64,000 nt of DNA from positions 496,001-560,000 of the forward strand of contig JANQAE010000001.1 of NCBI GenBank assembly GCA_024707225.1. The letters run 5' to 3'. Numbering within the stretch: the first letter of the stretch is position 1; each line of letters opens with the position of its first letter. The DNA is from Dokdonella sp. Its GTDB lineage: Bacteria; Pseudomonadota; Gammaproteobacteria; Xanthomonadales; Rhodanobacteraceae. Below the pieces are notes generated by a model. It saw only the letters and a list, made by a program, of their open reading frames with translations. It was not told where the DNA came from and ran no database searches. The position numbers and the translations under genes were made by a program. Shown here in pieces: positions 12,808 through 21,602 of the stretch.

Positions 12808-13764
12808 GTGCCGTCGATCAGACTGCTGCTGCCGGAGCTGCGGCATTGCGCGGCCTCGGCCGAGGTCGCCGCCGGCGTGCTGGCCGGCTGGGTCGCTCGC
12901 GGTGATGCGCATGCGCCGGCCGAGCCCGGCACGGTCGCGGCGATCCGCAGTCTCGTCGAATGGCCCGGCGCCGGCCTGCCTTCCGCTGCGCTGACGCGCA
13001 CGCTGGACGCCGCCGATGCCGCCGAGGGCGCATGGCTGCGCGCCGATCCGTGCTACGTGCGTCCGGACCTGACCACGGTGCGGCTGCTCGCCGCCGGCGA
13101 TCTCGGACAGAGCATCGCCGAAACCGCCGCCTTGCTGCAGGAGCTCAAGCCGCTGTTCGGCGACAGCGGCGTGCCGATCGACGCGCCGACGCCGGCGCGC
13201 TGGTATCTGGCCGGATCGGCCGGCAGCGACTTTCCGGACTGCCCGCCGCCCGAGGAGATCCTCGGCGACGATCTCAAGCTGCACTGGCCGCAGGGCGCGG
13301 CCGGCAAGCGCTGGCGGCTGCTGCTCAACGAAGCACAGGTCGTGCTGCACAACCATCCGGTCAACGCCGCACGCATCGCGCGCGGCGCCGTGCCGATCAA
13401 CAGTCTGTGGTTCTGGGGCGCCGGACCTCTGCCCGGCAGCGTACGCAGCCGCTGCGCGCGCGTGATGACCCGCGATCCGGTGCTGATCGCGCTGACGCGG
13501 CTGGCCGGCAGCGTCGACGAACCGTTCGATCCGGCGGCTCTGGAGGCCGCACTGCGATCGGCGGGCTCGGACGATCTCGGCATCGATCTGCGCAGCGCGC
13601 GGGCGGGCGTGCTCGAGCGCGACTGGCTGCGGCCGCTCGACGCGCTGCTGCGGCGCGGCGATTGCGAGGCGATCGAGCTGGCCTTCGTCTCGGGACAGCG
13701 CGTGACCGTCCGCGCCCGGCATCGCAGACGATTCTGGCGGCGCATGCGGCCGCTGCCGACGTGA
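12808..13764 (+). CDS. rpfE: RpfE-like conserved protein (COG4255 phosphoglycerate-mutase-like)
   Basis: 318 residues from a GTG at 12808. It belongs to the family often labelled phosphoglycerate mutase or regulatory protein RpfE in Xanthomonadales; this family assignment is from memory. Visible features are RWYLAGSAGSDFPDCPPPEE, LLNEAQVVLHNHPVNAARIA and the SLWFWGAGPLP segment, the most recognisable motif. No catalytic mutase His motif (RHG) is seen, so the enzymatic label is doubtful. It lies between greA and recJ, exactly where rpfE sits in the rpf region of Xanthomonas, and its stop overlaps the recJ start (GTGA). Confidence 0.7.
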   Translation: MPSIRLLLPELRHCAASAEVAAGVLAGWVARGDAHAPAEPGTVAAIRSLVEWPGAGLPSAALTRTLDAADAAEGAWLRADPCYVRPDLTTVRLLAAGDLGQSIAETAALLQELKPLFGDSGVPIDAPTPARWYLAGSAGSDFPDCPPPEEILGDDLKLHWPQGAAGKRWRLLLNEAQVVLHNHPVNAARIARGAVPINSLWFWGAGPLPGSVRSRCARVMTRDPVLIALTRLAGSVDEPFDPAALEAALRSAGSDDLGIDLRSARAGVLERDWLRPLDALLRRGDCEAIELAFVSGQRVTVRARHRRRFWRRMRPLPT

Positions 13765-15488
13765 GACCGGTCACGATCCGCCACCGCGCCGCGCCGGTCC
13801 CGCCACGGCTGGCCGCGCTGCATCCGGTGCTCGCGCGGATCTACGCCGCGCGCGGTATCGACGATCCGAGTCACGTCGAGTACCGCCTCGCCTCGCTCGC
13901 GCCGCCGCAGGCGCTCGGCGGTCTCGAGGCGGCCTGCGAACTGCTCGCGCGCGCGATCGCCGAGGATCGGCGCATCTGCATCGTCGGCGACTTCGACTGC
14001 GACGGCGCGACCGGGACGGCAGTGGCGATGCGCGGCCTGCGCCTGCTCGGCGCGCGCCGCGTCGAGTACCGCGTGCCGAACCGCTTCGTTCACGGCTACG
14101 GCCTGACGCCGGCCCTGGTCGAGACCCTCGACGAGCCGCCGCCGGATCTGATCGTGACCGTCGACAACGGCATCGCGAGCCTCGCCGGTGTCGCGGTCGC
14201 CAAGGCGCGCGGCATCCAGGTGCTGGTCACCGATCATCACCTGCCCGGCGATCGGCTGCCGGACGCCGATGCGATCGTCAATCCGAACCTGCCCGGCGAT
14301 GCATTTCCGAGCAAGGCGCTGGCCGGCGTCGGCGTCGTGTTCTACCTGCTGATCGCGTTGCGCGCGCATCTGCGCGCGTGCGGCGGCGCCGGTACGCCCG
14401 GCGGCGAGGCCGACCTCGGCAGTCTGCTCGATCTGGTCGCACTCGGCACCGTGGCCGACCTGGTCCCGCTCGACTACAACAACCGCCTGCTCGTCGACGC
14501 CGGCCTGCGGCGGCTGCGCGCCGGTCGCGGCTGCGCGGGCATCTTCGCGCTGCTCGAAGCGGCCGGCCGCAGCGCCGGCCGGCTGATACCGGCCGACCTC
14601 GGCTACGCGGTCGCGCCGCGCGTCAACGCGGCCGGCCGGCTCGACGACATGGGCCTGGGCATCGAGTGCCTGCTGACCGACGACCCGGCGGCCGCACGGC
14701 AGATCGCCGGGCGCCTGACCGCGATCAATGCCGAGCGCCGCGACGTGCAGGCCGGCATGCTCGAGGAGGGCGAGGTCCTGGTCGAGCGCTGGATCGGCGC
14801 GCACGGCCAGGACGGTCTGCCGCTCGGACTGACGCTGTTCGAGGACCACTGGCATGCCGGCGTGGTCGGCCTGGTCGCCTCCAAGCTCAAGGACCGTCTG
14901 CATCGCCCGGTGGTCGCCTGCGCGCCGGTCCAGGCCGGCAGCGAGGAGGTGCGCGGATCGGCGCGATCGATCCGCGGCGTGCACGTGCGCGATCTGCTCG
15001 CCGAAGTCGACGCACGGCATCCCGGTCTGATCGAGCGCTTCGGCGGCCATGCGATGGCCGCCGGCCTGTCGCTCGCGCGCGCGCACGTCGCCCGGTTCGC
15101 GGCGGCCTTCGACGCGATCGTGCGCGAACGCACCGCGCCGGAGCTGTTCGAGCCGGTCGCATTGAGCGACGGCGAACTCGGCCCGCACGAATTCACCGCG
15201 GAACTGGCGGCGCTGCTGCGCTACGCCGGGCCGTGGGGGCAGGGCTTCGCCGAGCCGGCGTTCGACGGCGAGTTCGTGGTGGCCGCGTGGCGCGTCGTCG
15301 CCGAGAGGCACCTGGGCCTCAGCCTTCAGCTGCGCGGCCGCGCCGAGCCGCTTGATGCGATCCACTTCCAGGGCTGGAGCGGACAGCCGCCGCCGGGCCG
15401 CGTGCGCGCGCTGTACCGGCTGGTGCCCGACGACTATCGCGGCGGCGAGGCGATCCAGCTGATCGTGGAGCACTTGCAGCCGGCGTGA
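13761..15488 (+). CDS. recJ: Single-stranded-DNA exonuclease RecJ
   Basis: 575-residue 5'-3' ssDNA exonuclease of the DHH phosphoesterase family, used in recombination and mismatch repair. Metal-binding motifs are present in order: VGDFDCDGATGTA (motif I), TVDNGIAS, VTDHHLPGD (DHH), VALGTVADLVPL, and the DHHA1 part with RFGGHAMAAGLSL. The C-terminal OB fold follows. The start is the GTG at 13761, which overlaps the rpfE-like stop; no in-frame ATG gives a better N-terminus. The length is typical. Confidence 0.96.
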   Translation: MRPVTIRHRAAPVPPRLAALHPVLARIYAARGIDDPSHVEYRLASLAPPQALGGLEAACELLARAIAEDRRICIVGDFDCDGATGTAVAMRGLRLLGARRVEYRVPNRFVHGYGLTPALVETLDEPPPDLIVTVDNGIASLAGVAVAKARGIQVLVTDHHLPGDRLPDADAIVNPNLPGDAFPSKALAGVGVVFYLLIALRAHLRACGGAGTPGGEADLGSLLDLVALGTVADLVPLDYNNRLLVDAGLRRLRAGRGCAGIFALLEAAGRSAGRLIPADLGYAVAPRVNAAGRLDDMGLGIECLLTDDPAAARQIAGRLTAINAERRDVQAGMLEEGEVLVERWIGAHGQDGLPLGLTLFEDHWHAGVVGLVASKLKDRLHRPVVACAPVQAGSEEVRGSARSIRGVHVRDLLAEVDARHPGLIERFGGHAMAAGLSLARAHVARFAAAFDAIVRERTAPELFEPVALSDGELGPHEFTAELAALLRYAGPWGQGFAEPAFDGEFVVAAWRVVAERHLGLSLQLRGRAEPLDAIHFQGWSGQPPPGRVRALYRLVPDDYRGGEAIQLIVEHLQPA

Positions 15489-15497
15489 GGCGCTCGC

Positions 15498-17393
15498 TCA
15501 GGGCCCGGCCAGGCCGGTGATCGTGCCGGCGATGACCGCCGAGCCCGGCGACTCGAGAATCTGGTCGGGGGTGTCTTCGCCGGCGTCGTGGCCACCCCAG
15601 AAGCCGGCCCAGGCGTTGCGGCGGATCTTGGCCGCGTACAGCGCGCGATCGGCCAGGCGGATCGCATAGGGCCAGCCCGATGCTTCGCCGTTGCGGATAC
15701 CCGAAAAGAACGGAAACGGCGCGAATCCGACCGAGACCGTCAGCAGACGCGTCTGTCCGGGCAGCAGTTCGAAGTCGCCGGCCAGCGCCTGACGCAGCCG
15801 TTCGGCGACCGCCGCGGCCTGGTCGCAGTTCAGATCGGCGCAGGCGACCAGGAACTCCTCGCCGCCCCAGCGCGCGACGATGTCGCACGGGCGGCAGGCC
15901 GCCTTGAGCCGGCCCGACAGATCCGCGAGCACGCCGTCGCCGGCGTGATGGCCGTAGTTGTCGTTGATCCGCTTGAAATGATCGATGTCGATCAGGAACA
16001 GCACGTGGCGCGCGTCGGAGCGCCCGTTCGGCACCGCCAGCGCGTTGAGCTGGCTGGTCGCCGTGCGCCGGTTCGGCAGGCCGGTCAGCGGGTCGATCGC
16101 GCTGAGCTCGCGCAGCAGGCGGTGCCGGCGATACTGCATCAGCCCGAACGCGATCGCGGCGATCGCCAGCAGGCTCAGCATCGCGATCGTGAAGTTGCGG
16201 GTCAGGCGCGCCTTGTCGAGGCTCAGCGACTGGATCTCGCTCTGATGGCGCAGGCGCTCGAGCTCGCGATTGGCCGAGGCATCCTGCAGGCGCGCCTGCA
16301 GGTCCGCCAGGATTTCCAGGCGCTGCTCCTTGAGCGCGTTCATCTGCAGCGCGTGCAGGCTGCGGGTCGAAGCGAGCACCGCATCGGTGCGGCCGAGCGC
16401 GGCCTCCGCCGCGATCTTCGCCTCGAGCACCTGCACTTTTTCCTTTTGCGACGAGGTGCCTTGCAGTGCCTCGAGCGCGTCCTCGGCGGTGCGCAGCGCG
16501 ACGTTCTTCTCGCCGGACAGGCGCTGCACGGTCGACAGCACCGCCAGGCTCGCCGCTTCGCCCTCCGGATCGGGCAGGGCGCGCTGGGTCTTCAGGGCCG
16601 CCTCGACCAGTTCGCGCGCCTCGGCGATCTGGCCGCGCTCGGCGAGGACGCCGGCGCGCGCGGCGCGCACGCGCGTCCGGATCAGGACGTTGTTGGTTTC
16701 CTCGGCCAGCCGCTCGGCACGCTGCAGTGCCTCGAGTGCATCGGGCCGTCCCATCCGGATCTGGTTGATCGCCATGTTGTACAGCAGCGTGGCGTCCTTG
16801 CGCCCGATGCCCTCGGCCAGCGCGAGCGCGCGCCGATAATGCTCGTCGGCGGCTTCCGGCGAGTCGAGGTAGTCGGCGTGGATCAGGCCGATATTGATCA
16901 GGGTCACGATCTGCGACACGATCGCGTCGTTGCCGCCCTGGCTCGCGGCGATGTCGTTGACGCGCGCGTACAGCTGCTCGGCCTGGTAGGTACGGCCCGC
17001 GCTGTGCAGCATCGCGCCGGCATGCGAGAGCGCACGCAGCACGAACGCGGGCGGCAGCTCCGGATGGGCCTCGACGAGGGCCTGCACCTCGTTGGCGACG
17101 TCGATCGCGCGCTCGGCCTGGCCGACGATCCGAGCGGCGTCGCCGAGGCAGGTCAGCATCTTGATGCGCGGTTCGATCGCGAGCGCCGGATCGGCCAGAA
17201 CGCCGTCGGCGAGCGCGATCGCGGTCTGCGGCTCGCTGCGCCGCACCGACAGACAGCGCTCGACGGCCGCCTCGACGGTCTGCGCAGGCGGATCGGCCGC
17301 CCAGGTCGACGCCGTTGCGAGCGCGAGTGCCAGCGGAACGATCAGCCGGCGCCGGTGCGCGCGTCGCACGATGTCGATCATCGGTCTCTTCAT
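15498..17393 (-). CDS. Membrane diguanylate cyclase with extracytoplasmic TPR sensor
   Basis: 631 residues: signal peptide (1-33, LIVPLALALATASTWAA), a long helical TPR-type periplasmic region (about 40-350), a coiled coil (355-395), one membrane helix (about 400-420) and a GGDEF domain (430-600). The active site is GGEEF at 510-514, and an inhibitory I-site RPCD lies at 501-504 with the correct five-residue spacing. It is therefore expected to make c-di-GMP with product inhibition. It points away from prfB and sits between recJ and prfB, inside the rpf neighbourhood. The ligand of the TPR region is unknown. Confidence 0.9.
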   Translation of the reverse strand: MKRPMIDIVRRAHRRRLIVPLALALATASTWAADPPAQTVEAAVERCLSVRRSEPQTAIALADGVLADPALAIEPRIKMLTCLGDAARIVGQAERAIDVANEVQALVEAHPELPPAFVLRALSHAGAMLHSAGRTYQAEQLYARVNDIAASQGGNDAIVSQIVTLINIGLIHADYLDSPEAADEHYRRALALAEGIGRKDATLLYNMAINQIRMGRPDALEALQRAERLAEETNNVLIRTRVRAARAGVLAERGQIAEARELVEAALKTQRALPDPEGEAASLAVLSTVQRLSGEKNVALRTAEDALEALQGTSSQKEKVQVLEAKIAAEAALGRTDAVLASTRSLHALQMNALKEQRLEILADLQARLQDASANRELERLRHQSEIQSLSLDKARLTRNFTIAMLSLLAIAAIAFGLMQYRRHRLLRELSAIDPLTGLPNRRTATSQLNALAVPNGRSDARHVLFLIDIDHFKRINDNYGHHAGDGVLADLSGRLKAACRPCDIVARWGGEEFLVACADLNCDQAAAVAERLRQALAGDFELLPGQTRLLTVSVGFAPFPFFSGIRNGEASGWPYAIRLADRALYAAKIRRNAWAGFWGGHDAGEDTPDQILESPGSAVIAGTITGLAGP

Positions 17394-17549
17394 TCGATGC
17401 CCGTGGCCCTGACGGAGGGCGAGTCAGGCTATGCATGTTACATGCCGACCTCCGGGGCGCTGCAAGCAGCCGTCGGTCGGTTCAGCGTGACGCCGGGCCG
17501 AGCCACTCTGTTAAGCTTGAAGGTCTTTGACGCGCGATTTCACCCAGCC

Positions 17550-18675
17550 ATGATCGAACTCAATCCCATCCGCCAGCGCATCGCCGATCTGCAGGATCGA
17601 CTGCTTTCGCTACGGGGGTATCTTTGACTACGAAGTCAAGCGCGAACGCCTGGAGGAAGTGACCCGCGAGCTCGAGAGTCCCGACGTCTGGGACGACCCG
17701 GAGCGCGCGCAGTCGCTCGGGCGCGAACGCTCGCTGCTCGACAAGACCGTCAACGGCATCCGCTCGCTCGACGAGGGGCTGAGCGGCGCCTCCGAGCTGC
17801 TCGATCTGGCGGCCGCCGAGAACGACGAGGAGACCGCCCATGCGGTGCTCGACGACGTCGAGCGCTGCGCGGCGGGTGTCGACCGGCTCGAGTTCCAGCG
17901 CATGTTCTCGGGCAAGATGGACGCGGCCAACGCTTTCGTCGACATCCAGGCCGGCGCCGGCGGCACCGAGGCGCAGGACTGGGCCGAGATGCTGCTGCGC
18001 ATGTATCTGCGCTGGTGCGAGTCGCGCGGCTGGAAGACCGAACTGCTCGAGGTGTCGGCCGGCGAAGTGGCCGGCATCAAGAGCGCGACGTTTAGGGTCG
18101 AGGGCGAATACGCCTACGGCTGGCTCAAGACCGAGATCGGCGTGCACCGCCTGGTGCGCAAATCGCCGTTCGATTCTGACAATCGCCGGCACACCTCGTT
18201 CACGTCGGTCTTCGTGGCGCCGGAAGTCGACGACGACATCGACATCGAGATCAACCCGGCCGACCTCAAGACCGACGTCTACCGCTCGTCGGGCGCCGGC
18301 GGCCAGCACGTCAACAAGACCGAGTCGGCCGTGCGCATCACGCACGTGCCGAGCGGCGTCGTCGTGGCCTGCCAGACCGAGCGCTCGCAGCACGCCAACC
18401 GCGACCGCGCAATGAAGATGCTCAAGGCCAAGCTGTACGAGATCGAGATCCAGAAGCGCAACGCCGAGAAGGATGCGCTGGAAGCGTCCAAGTCCGACAT
18501 CGGCTGGGGCAGCCAGATCCGCAACTACGTGCTCGACCAGTCGCGCATCAAGGATCTGCGCACCGGCATCGAGCGCTCCGACACACAGAAGGTGCTCGAC
18601 GGCGACCTCGACGAGTTCATCGAAGGCAGCCTCAAGTCCGGCCTCGAGGCAGGTGCCAAGCGCATCGACGCGTGA
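17550..18675 (+). CDS. prfB: Peptide chain release factor 2, with programmed +1 frameshift
   Basis: RF2 terminates translation at UGA and UAA. A 25-codon first frame ([20 protein letters not shown] to GYL) ends at an in-frame TGA at 17625-17627. Reading moves +1 there to GAC TAC and continues to 18675, giving 374 residues. The second part carries the SPF anticodon-like tripeptide ([17 protein letters not shown]) and the GGQ loop ([17 protein letters not shown]) that triggers hydrolysis. The shift is the family's autoregulation: scarce RF2 favours frameshifting. It is followed 46 bases later by lysS, the usual order. Confidence 0.97.
17612..17628 (+). promoter_or_regulatory. Programmed +1 frameshift signal of prfB
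   Basis: The run CGGGGGTAT forms the internal Shine-Dalgarno-like element, followed directly by the slippery CTT at 17622-17624, stop TGA at 17625-17627 and C at 17628. CTT TGA C is the conserved recoding site of bacterial prfB. The element differs from the E. coli AGGGGGT only in its first base. Confidence 0.96.
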
Positions 18676-18721
18676 CGCCGGCGCGACCGGTCCGATCTTC
18701 ATCAGCCTACGCAAAACGATC

Positions 18722-20287
18722 ATGAATACGAGTGAGCAGCAGCGTCCGGCGCCGCCGGACGCGCCGATGGCCTCCACCGGCGAGTCGTCCGAGGTCGCCG
18801 AGAATCGACTGGTCGCCGAACGGCGCGAGAAGCTGCGCGCGCTGCGTGCGGCCGGCGTGGCGTTTCCGAACGATTTCCACGTCGACGCCCAGGCCGCCGA
18901 TCTGCAGGCCGCCTACGCCGATCGCGAGGTCTGGACCGCCGAGGCGCTGGAGGCCGAGCCGCGCCGCGTGCGCGTCGCCGGCCGCGTGCTGCTGCGCCGG
19001 ATCCAGGGCAAGGTCAGCTTCGTGCAGCTGCAGGACGGCAGCGACCGCATCCAGCTGTTCATCCATCAGGGCACGCTCGGCGAGGCCGCCTACGAGGCGT
19101 TCAAGAGCGGCGACGTCGGCGACATCGTCGGCGCGGCCGGCGTGCTGATGCGGACCAAGACCGGCGAGCTGTCGGTCAAGGTCGACGAGCTGCGCCTGCT
19201 GACCAAGTCGCTGCGCCCGCTGCCGGACAAGTGGCACGGCCTGGCCGACATCGAGCAGCGCTACCGGCAGCGCTACGTCGACCTGATCGTGACGCCGGAG
19301 GCGCGCGAGGCGTTCCGGATCCGCGCCCGGCTGATCCGTTTCATCCGCGACTATCTGGAGGCGCCCGAACGGCACTTCGTCGAGGTCGAGACGCCGATGA
19401 TGCATGCGATTCCGGGTGGCGCCACGGCGCGCCCGTTCGTGACGCATCACAACGCGCTGGATCTGGACATGTACCTGCGCGTCGCACCGGAGCTCTATCT
19501 GAAGCGCCTGGTCGTCGGCGGCTTCGACCGCGTCTACGAGATCAACCGCAATTTCCGCAACGAGGGCGTGTCGACCCGGCACAACCCCGAGTTCACGATG
19601 CTCGAGCTGTACCAGGCCTACGCGACCTACCTGGAGATCATGGACCTGACCGAGGGCCTGCTCCGCGACGGCGCACGCGCGGTGCTCGGACGCGACCGGC
19701 TGACCTGGGAAGGCAACGAGATCGACCTCGGCGCGCCGTTCCGGCGCTGGGGCATGGAGGACGCGGTCTGCGAGCTCAATCCCGAGATCGCGCGCGCGGA
19801 CCTGCGCGACCGTGCGCGCATGGCCGAGCACTGCCGCCGGCTCGGCATCGTGGTGAAACCGGACTACGGCTGGGGCCGCCTGCTGCTGGAGATCTTCGAG
19901 AAGACCGTCGAGCCGACCCTGATCCAGCCGACCTTCATCACGGCCTATCCGACCGAGGTCTCGCCGCTGGCGCGTCAGAACGACCACGACGCCGAGGTGA
20001 CCGACCGCTTCGAGCTGTTCGTCAACGCCAAGGAACTGGCGAACGGTTTTTCCGAGCTGAACGACCCGGAGGACCAGGCTGCGCGCTTCATGGCGCAGGT
20101 CCAGGCCAAGGACGCCGGCGACGACGAGGCGATGCATTTCGATGCCGACTACATCCGCGCGCTCGAGTACGGCCTGCCGCCGACCGGAGGGCTCGGGGTC
20201 GGCATCGACCGCCTGGCGATGCTGTTCACGGACTCGGCTTCGATCCGCGACGTGCTGCTGTTCCCATACATGCGGCCGGCAGGTTGA
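18722..20287 (+). CDS. lysS: Lysyl-tRNA synthetase, class II
   Basis: 521-residue cytosolic enzyme charging tRNA-Lys. The N-terminal OB anticodon-binding domain has [20 protein letters not shown]. The class II core shows motif 1 ([20 protein letters not shown]), motif 2 ([20 protein letters not shown]) and motif 3 ([20 protein letters not shown]). The ATG at 18722 gives a slightly extended, Pro/Ala-rich N-terminus of about 25 residues before the conserved region. It lies directly downstream of prfB. Confidence 0.97.
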   Translation: MNTSEQQRPAPPDAPMASTGESSEVAENRLVAERREKLRALRAAGVAFPNDFHVDAQAADLQAAYADREVWTAEALEAEPRRVRVAGRVLLRRIQGKVSFVQLQDGSDRIQLFIHQGTLGEAAYEAFKSGDVGDIVGAAGVLMRTKTGELSVKVDELRLLTKSLRPLPDKWHGLADIEQRYRQRYVDLIVTPEAREAFRIRARLIRFIRDYLEAPERHFVEVETPMMHAIPGGATARPFVTHHNALDLDMYLRVAPELYLKRLVVGGFDRVYEINRNFRNEGVSTRHNPEFTMLELYQAYATYLEIMDLTEGLLRDGARAVLGRDRLTWEGNEIDLGAPFRRWGMEDAVCELNPEIARADLRDRARMAEHCRRLGIVVKPDYGWGRLLLEIFEKTVEPTLIQPTFITAYPTEVSPLARQNDHDAEVTDRFELFVNAKELANGFSELNDPEDQAARFMAQVQAKDAGDDEAMHFDADYIRALEYGLPPTGGLGVGIDRLAMLFTDSASIRDVLLFPYMRPAG

Positions 20288-20289
20288 TA

Positions 20290-20307
20290 CCATACTTCAC
20301 AGTATGG
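20290..20307 (+). promoter_or_regulatory. Palindrome CCATACT-N4-AGTATGG upstream of rpfG
   Basis: A perfect 7-bp inverted repeat with a four-base spacer (TCAC), three bases after the lysS stop and about 150 bases before rpfG. It is too short and lacks a T-run for a terminator, so an operator is the more likely role. The half-site AGTATG/CATACT also occurs around the vapBC promoter in this window. The binding protein is unknown. Confidence 0.4.
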
Positions 20308-20454
20308 AACGCATTTCGTCTCGCGATCGACCTATGCTAGCCTCGATCGCCTCGTACGGCGGGATGCCGGAGCGGTCGTCGCCCCGAGACGGGCGATGCC
20401 CATCGGGGGTGGCGTCCGCCGGCCAGGGGTCGCTGGAGGTCGCGGAGAGCTCGA

Positions 20455-21507
20455 GTGAATGTACTGATAGTTGACGACCAGCCATCGGCCCGCACGATGC
20501 TCCGGCATGTGGTCGAGGCGATCGGCCCCGGCATCCGGGTGTCGGATTTCGGCAGTCCGGTCGACGCGCTGCGCTGGTCGGACGCCAATCCGGCCGATCT
20601 GCTGCTGCTCGACTATCGCATGCCCGAGATGGACGGCCTGGAGTTCGCGCGCCGTTTCCGCCGTCCGATGGCGCGCCGGGACGTGCCGATCGTGCTGATC
20701 AGCGTCGTCGGCGACGAGCCGATCCGCCAGGCCGCGCTCGACGCCGGCGTGATCGACTTCATGGTCAAGCCGATCCGCCCGCGCGAGCTGCGTTCGCGCT
20801 GCAAGAACCTGCTGCAGCTGCGCCGTCAGGGCGAGTCGGTCAAGGAGCGCGCGCGCTCGCTCGAGCAGCGCGTGCTGCAGAGCCTGAGCGAGGTCGAACA
20901 GCGCGAACGCGAGACGCTGTTCCGGCTCGCCAAGGCGATCGAGTACCGCGACTTCGGCACCGGCATCCACCTGCTGCGCATGGCGCACTACTCGGAGCTG
21001 CTGGCCGAGGAGCTCGGCATGCCGGAGGAGGACGCCCGGATCCTGACGCTGGCGGCACCGCTGCACGACATCGGCAAGATCGGCGTGCCCGACGCGATCC
21101 TGCTCAAGCGCGGCAGCCTCACGGAGGAGGAGATGGCGGTCATGCGCAAGCATCCGCTGATCGGCTACGAGATCCTCAAGGACAGCCAGAGCCGCTTCGT
21201 CCAGATGGGCGCGCTGATCGCGCTGCGGCACCACGAGCGCTGGGACGGCAGCGGCTATCCGGACGGTCTGAAGGGCGAGGCGATTCCCCTGCCGGCGCGC
21301 ATCGTCGCGCTGGCCGACGTCTACGACGCCCTGACCTCGGAGCGGCCGTACAAGGCGGCCTGGTCGTCCGATGAAGCGTTCGACTATATCAAGGCCCACC
21401 GTGGCACGCTTTTTGATCCTTCCTGTGTGGACGTCCTGTTGGCCCATCGTTCGCGGATCGTCGACATCCAGCACTCCAAGCTGGCGCCGCACGGTCTGGG
21501 ACTTTGA
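20455..21507 (+). CDS. rpfG: Response regulator RpfG, HD-GYP c-di-GMP phosphodiesterase
   Basis: 350 residues from a GTG at 20455. The receiver domain (1-118) has the acidic pair DD at 7-8, the phospho-acceptor Asp53 in LLLLDYRMPEMDG, and Lys105 in FMVKPIRP. The HD-GYP domain (about 150-345) has HDIGKIG (HD at 204-205), HHE at 259-261 and GYP at 267-269, the residues that bind metals and hydrolyse c-di-GMP. The Glu often seen in ETGxH is Gly here (GTGIH), suggesting a two-metal site. It is directly upstream of rpfC and signals DSF perception. No rpfH lies between them. Confidence 0.93.
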   Translation: MNVLIVDDQPSARTMLRHVVEAIGPGIRVSDFGSPVDALRWSDANPADLLLLDYRMPEMDGLEFARRFRRPMARRDVPIVLISVVGDEPIRQAALDAGVIDFMVKPIRPRELRSRCKNLLQLRRQGESVKERARSLEQRVLQSLSEVEQRERETLFRLAKAIEYRDFGTGIHLLRMAHYSELLAEELGMPEEDARILTLAAPLHDIGKIGVPDAILLKRGSLTEEEMAVMRKHPLIGYEILKDSQSRFVQMGALIALRHHERWDGSGYPDGLKGEAIPLPARIVALADVYDALTSERPYKAAWSSDEAFDYIKAHRGTLFDPSCVDVLLAHRSRIVDIQHSKLAPHGLGL

Positions 21508-21602
21508 CCGAAACGACCGCTGCGCCGCCGGGCTGAGCCGGCCGGCAGTGGGGCGCAGGACGAAGAGCGACGTGCTCTTGGATGACCGGGCAGAGCGAAC
21601 TC

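Noticed and set aside
17550-17627. prfB as a pseudogene because of the in-frame TGA
   Set aside because: The TGA is part of the conserved CTT TGA C recoding site with an internal Shine-Dalgarno-like run, so it is programmed.
20288-20454. Intrinsic terminator after lysS formed by CCATACT/AGTATGG
   Set aside because: Seven mostly A/T pairs without a T-run would not terminate, so an operator is the more reasonable reading.
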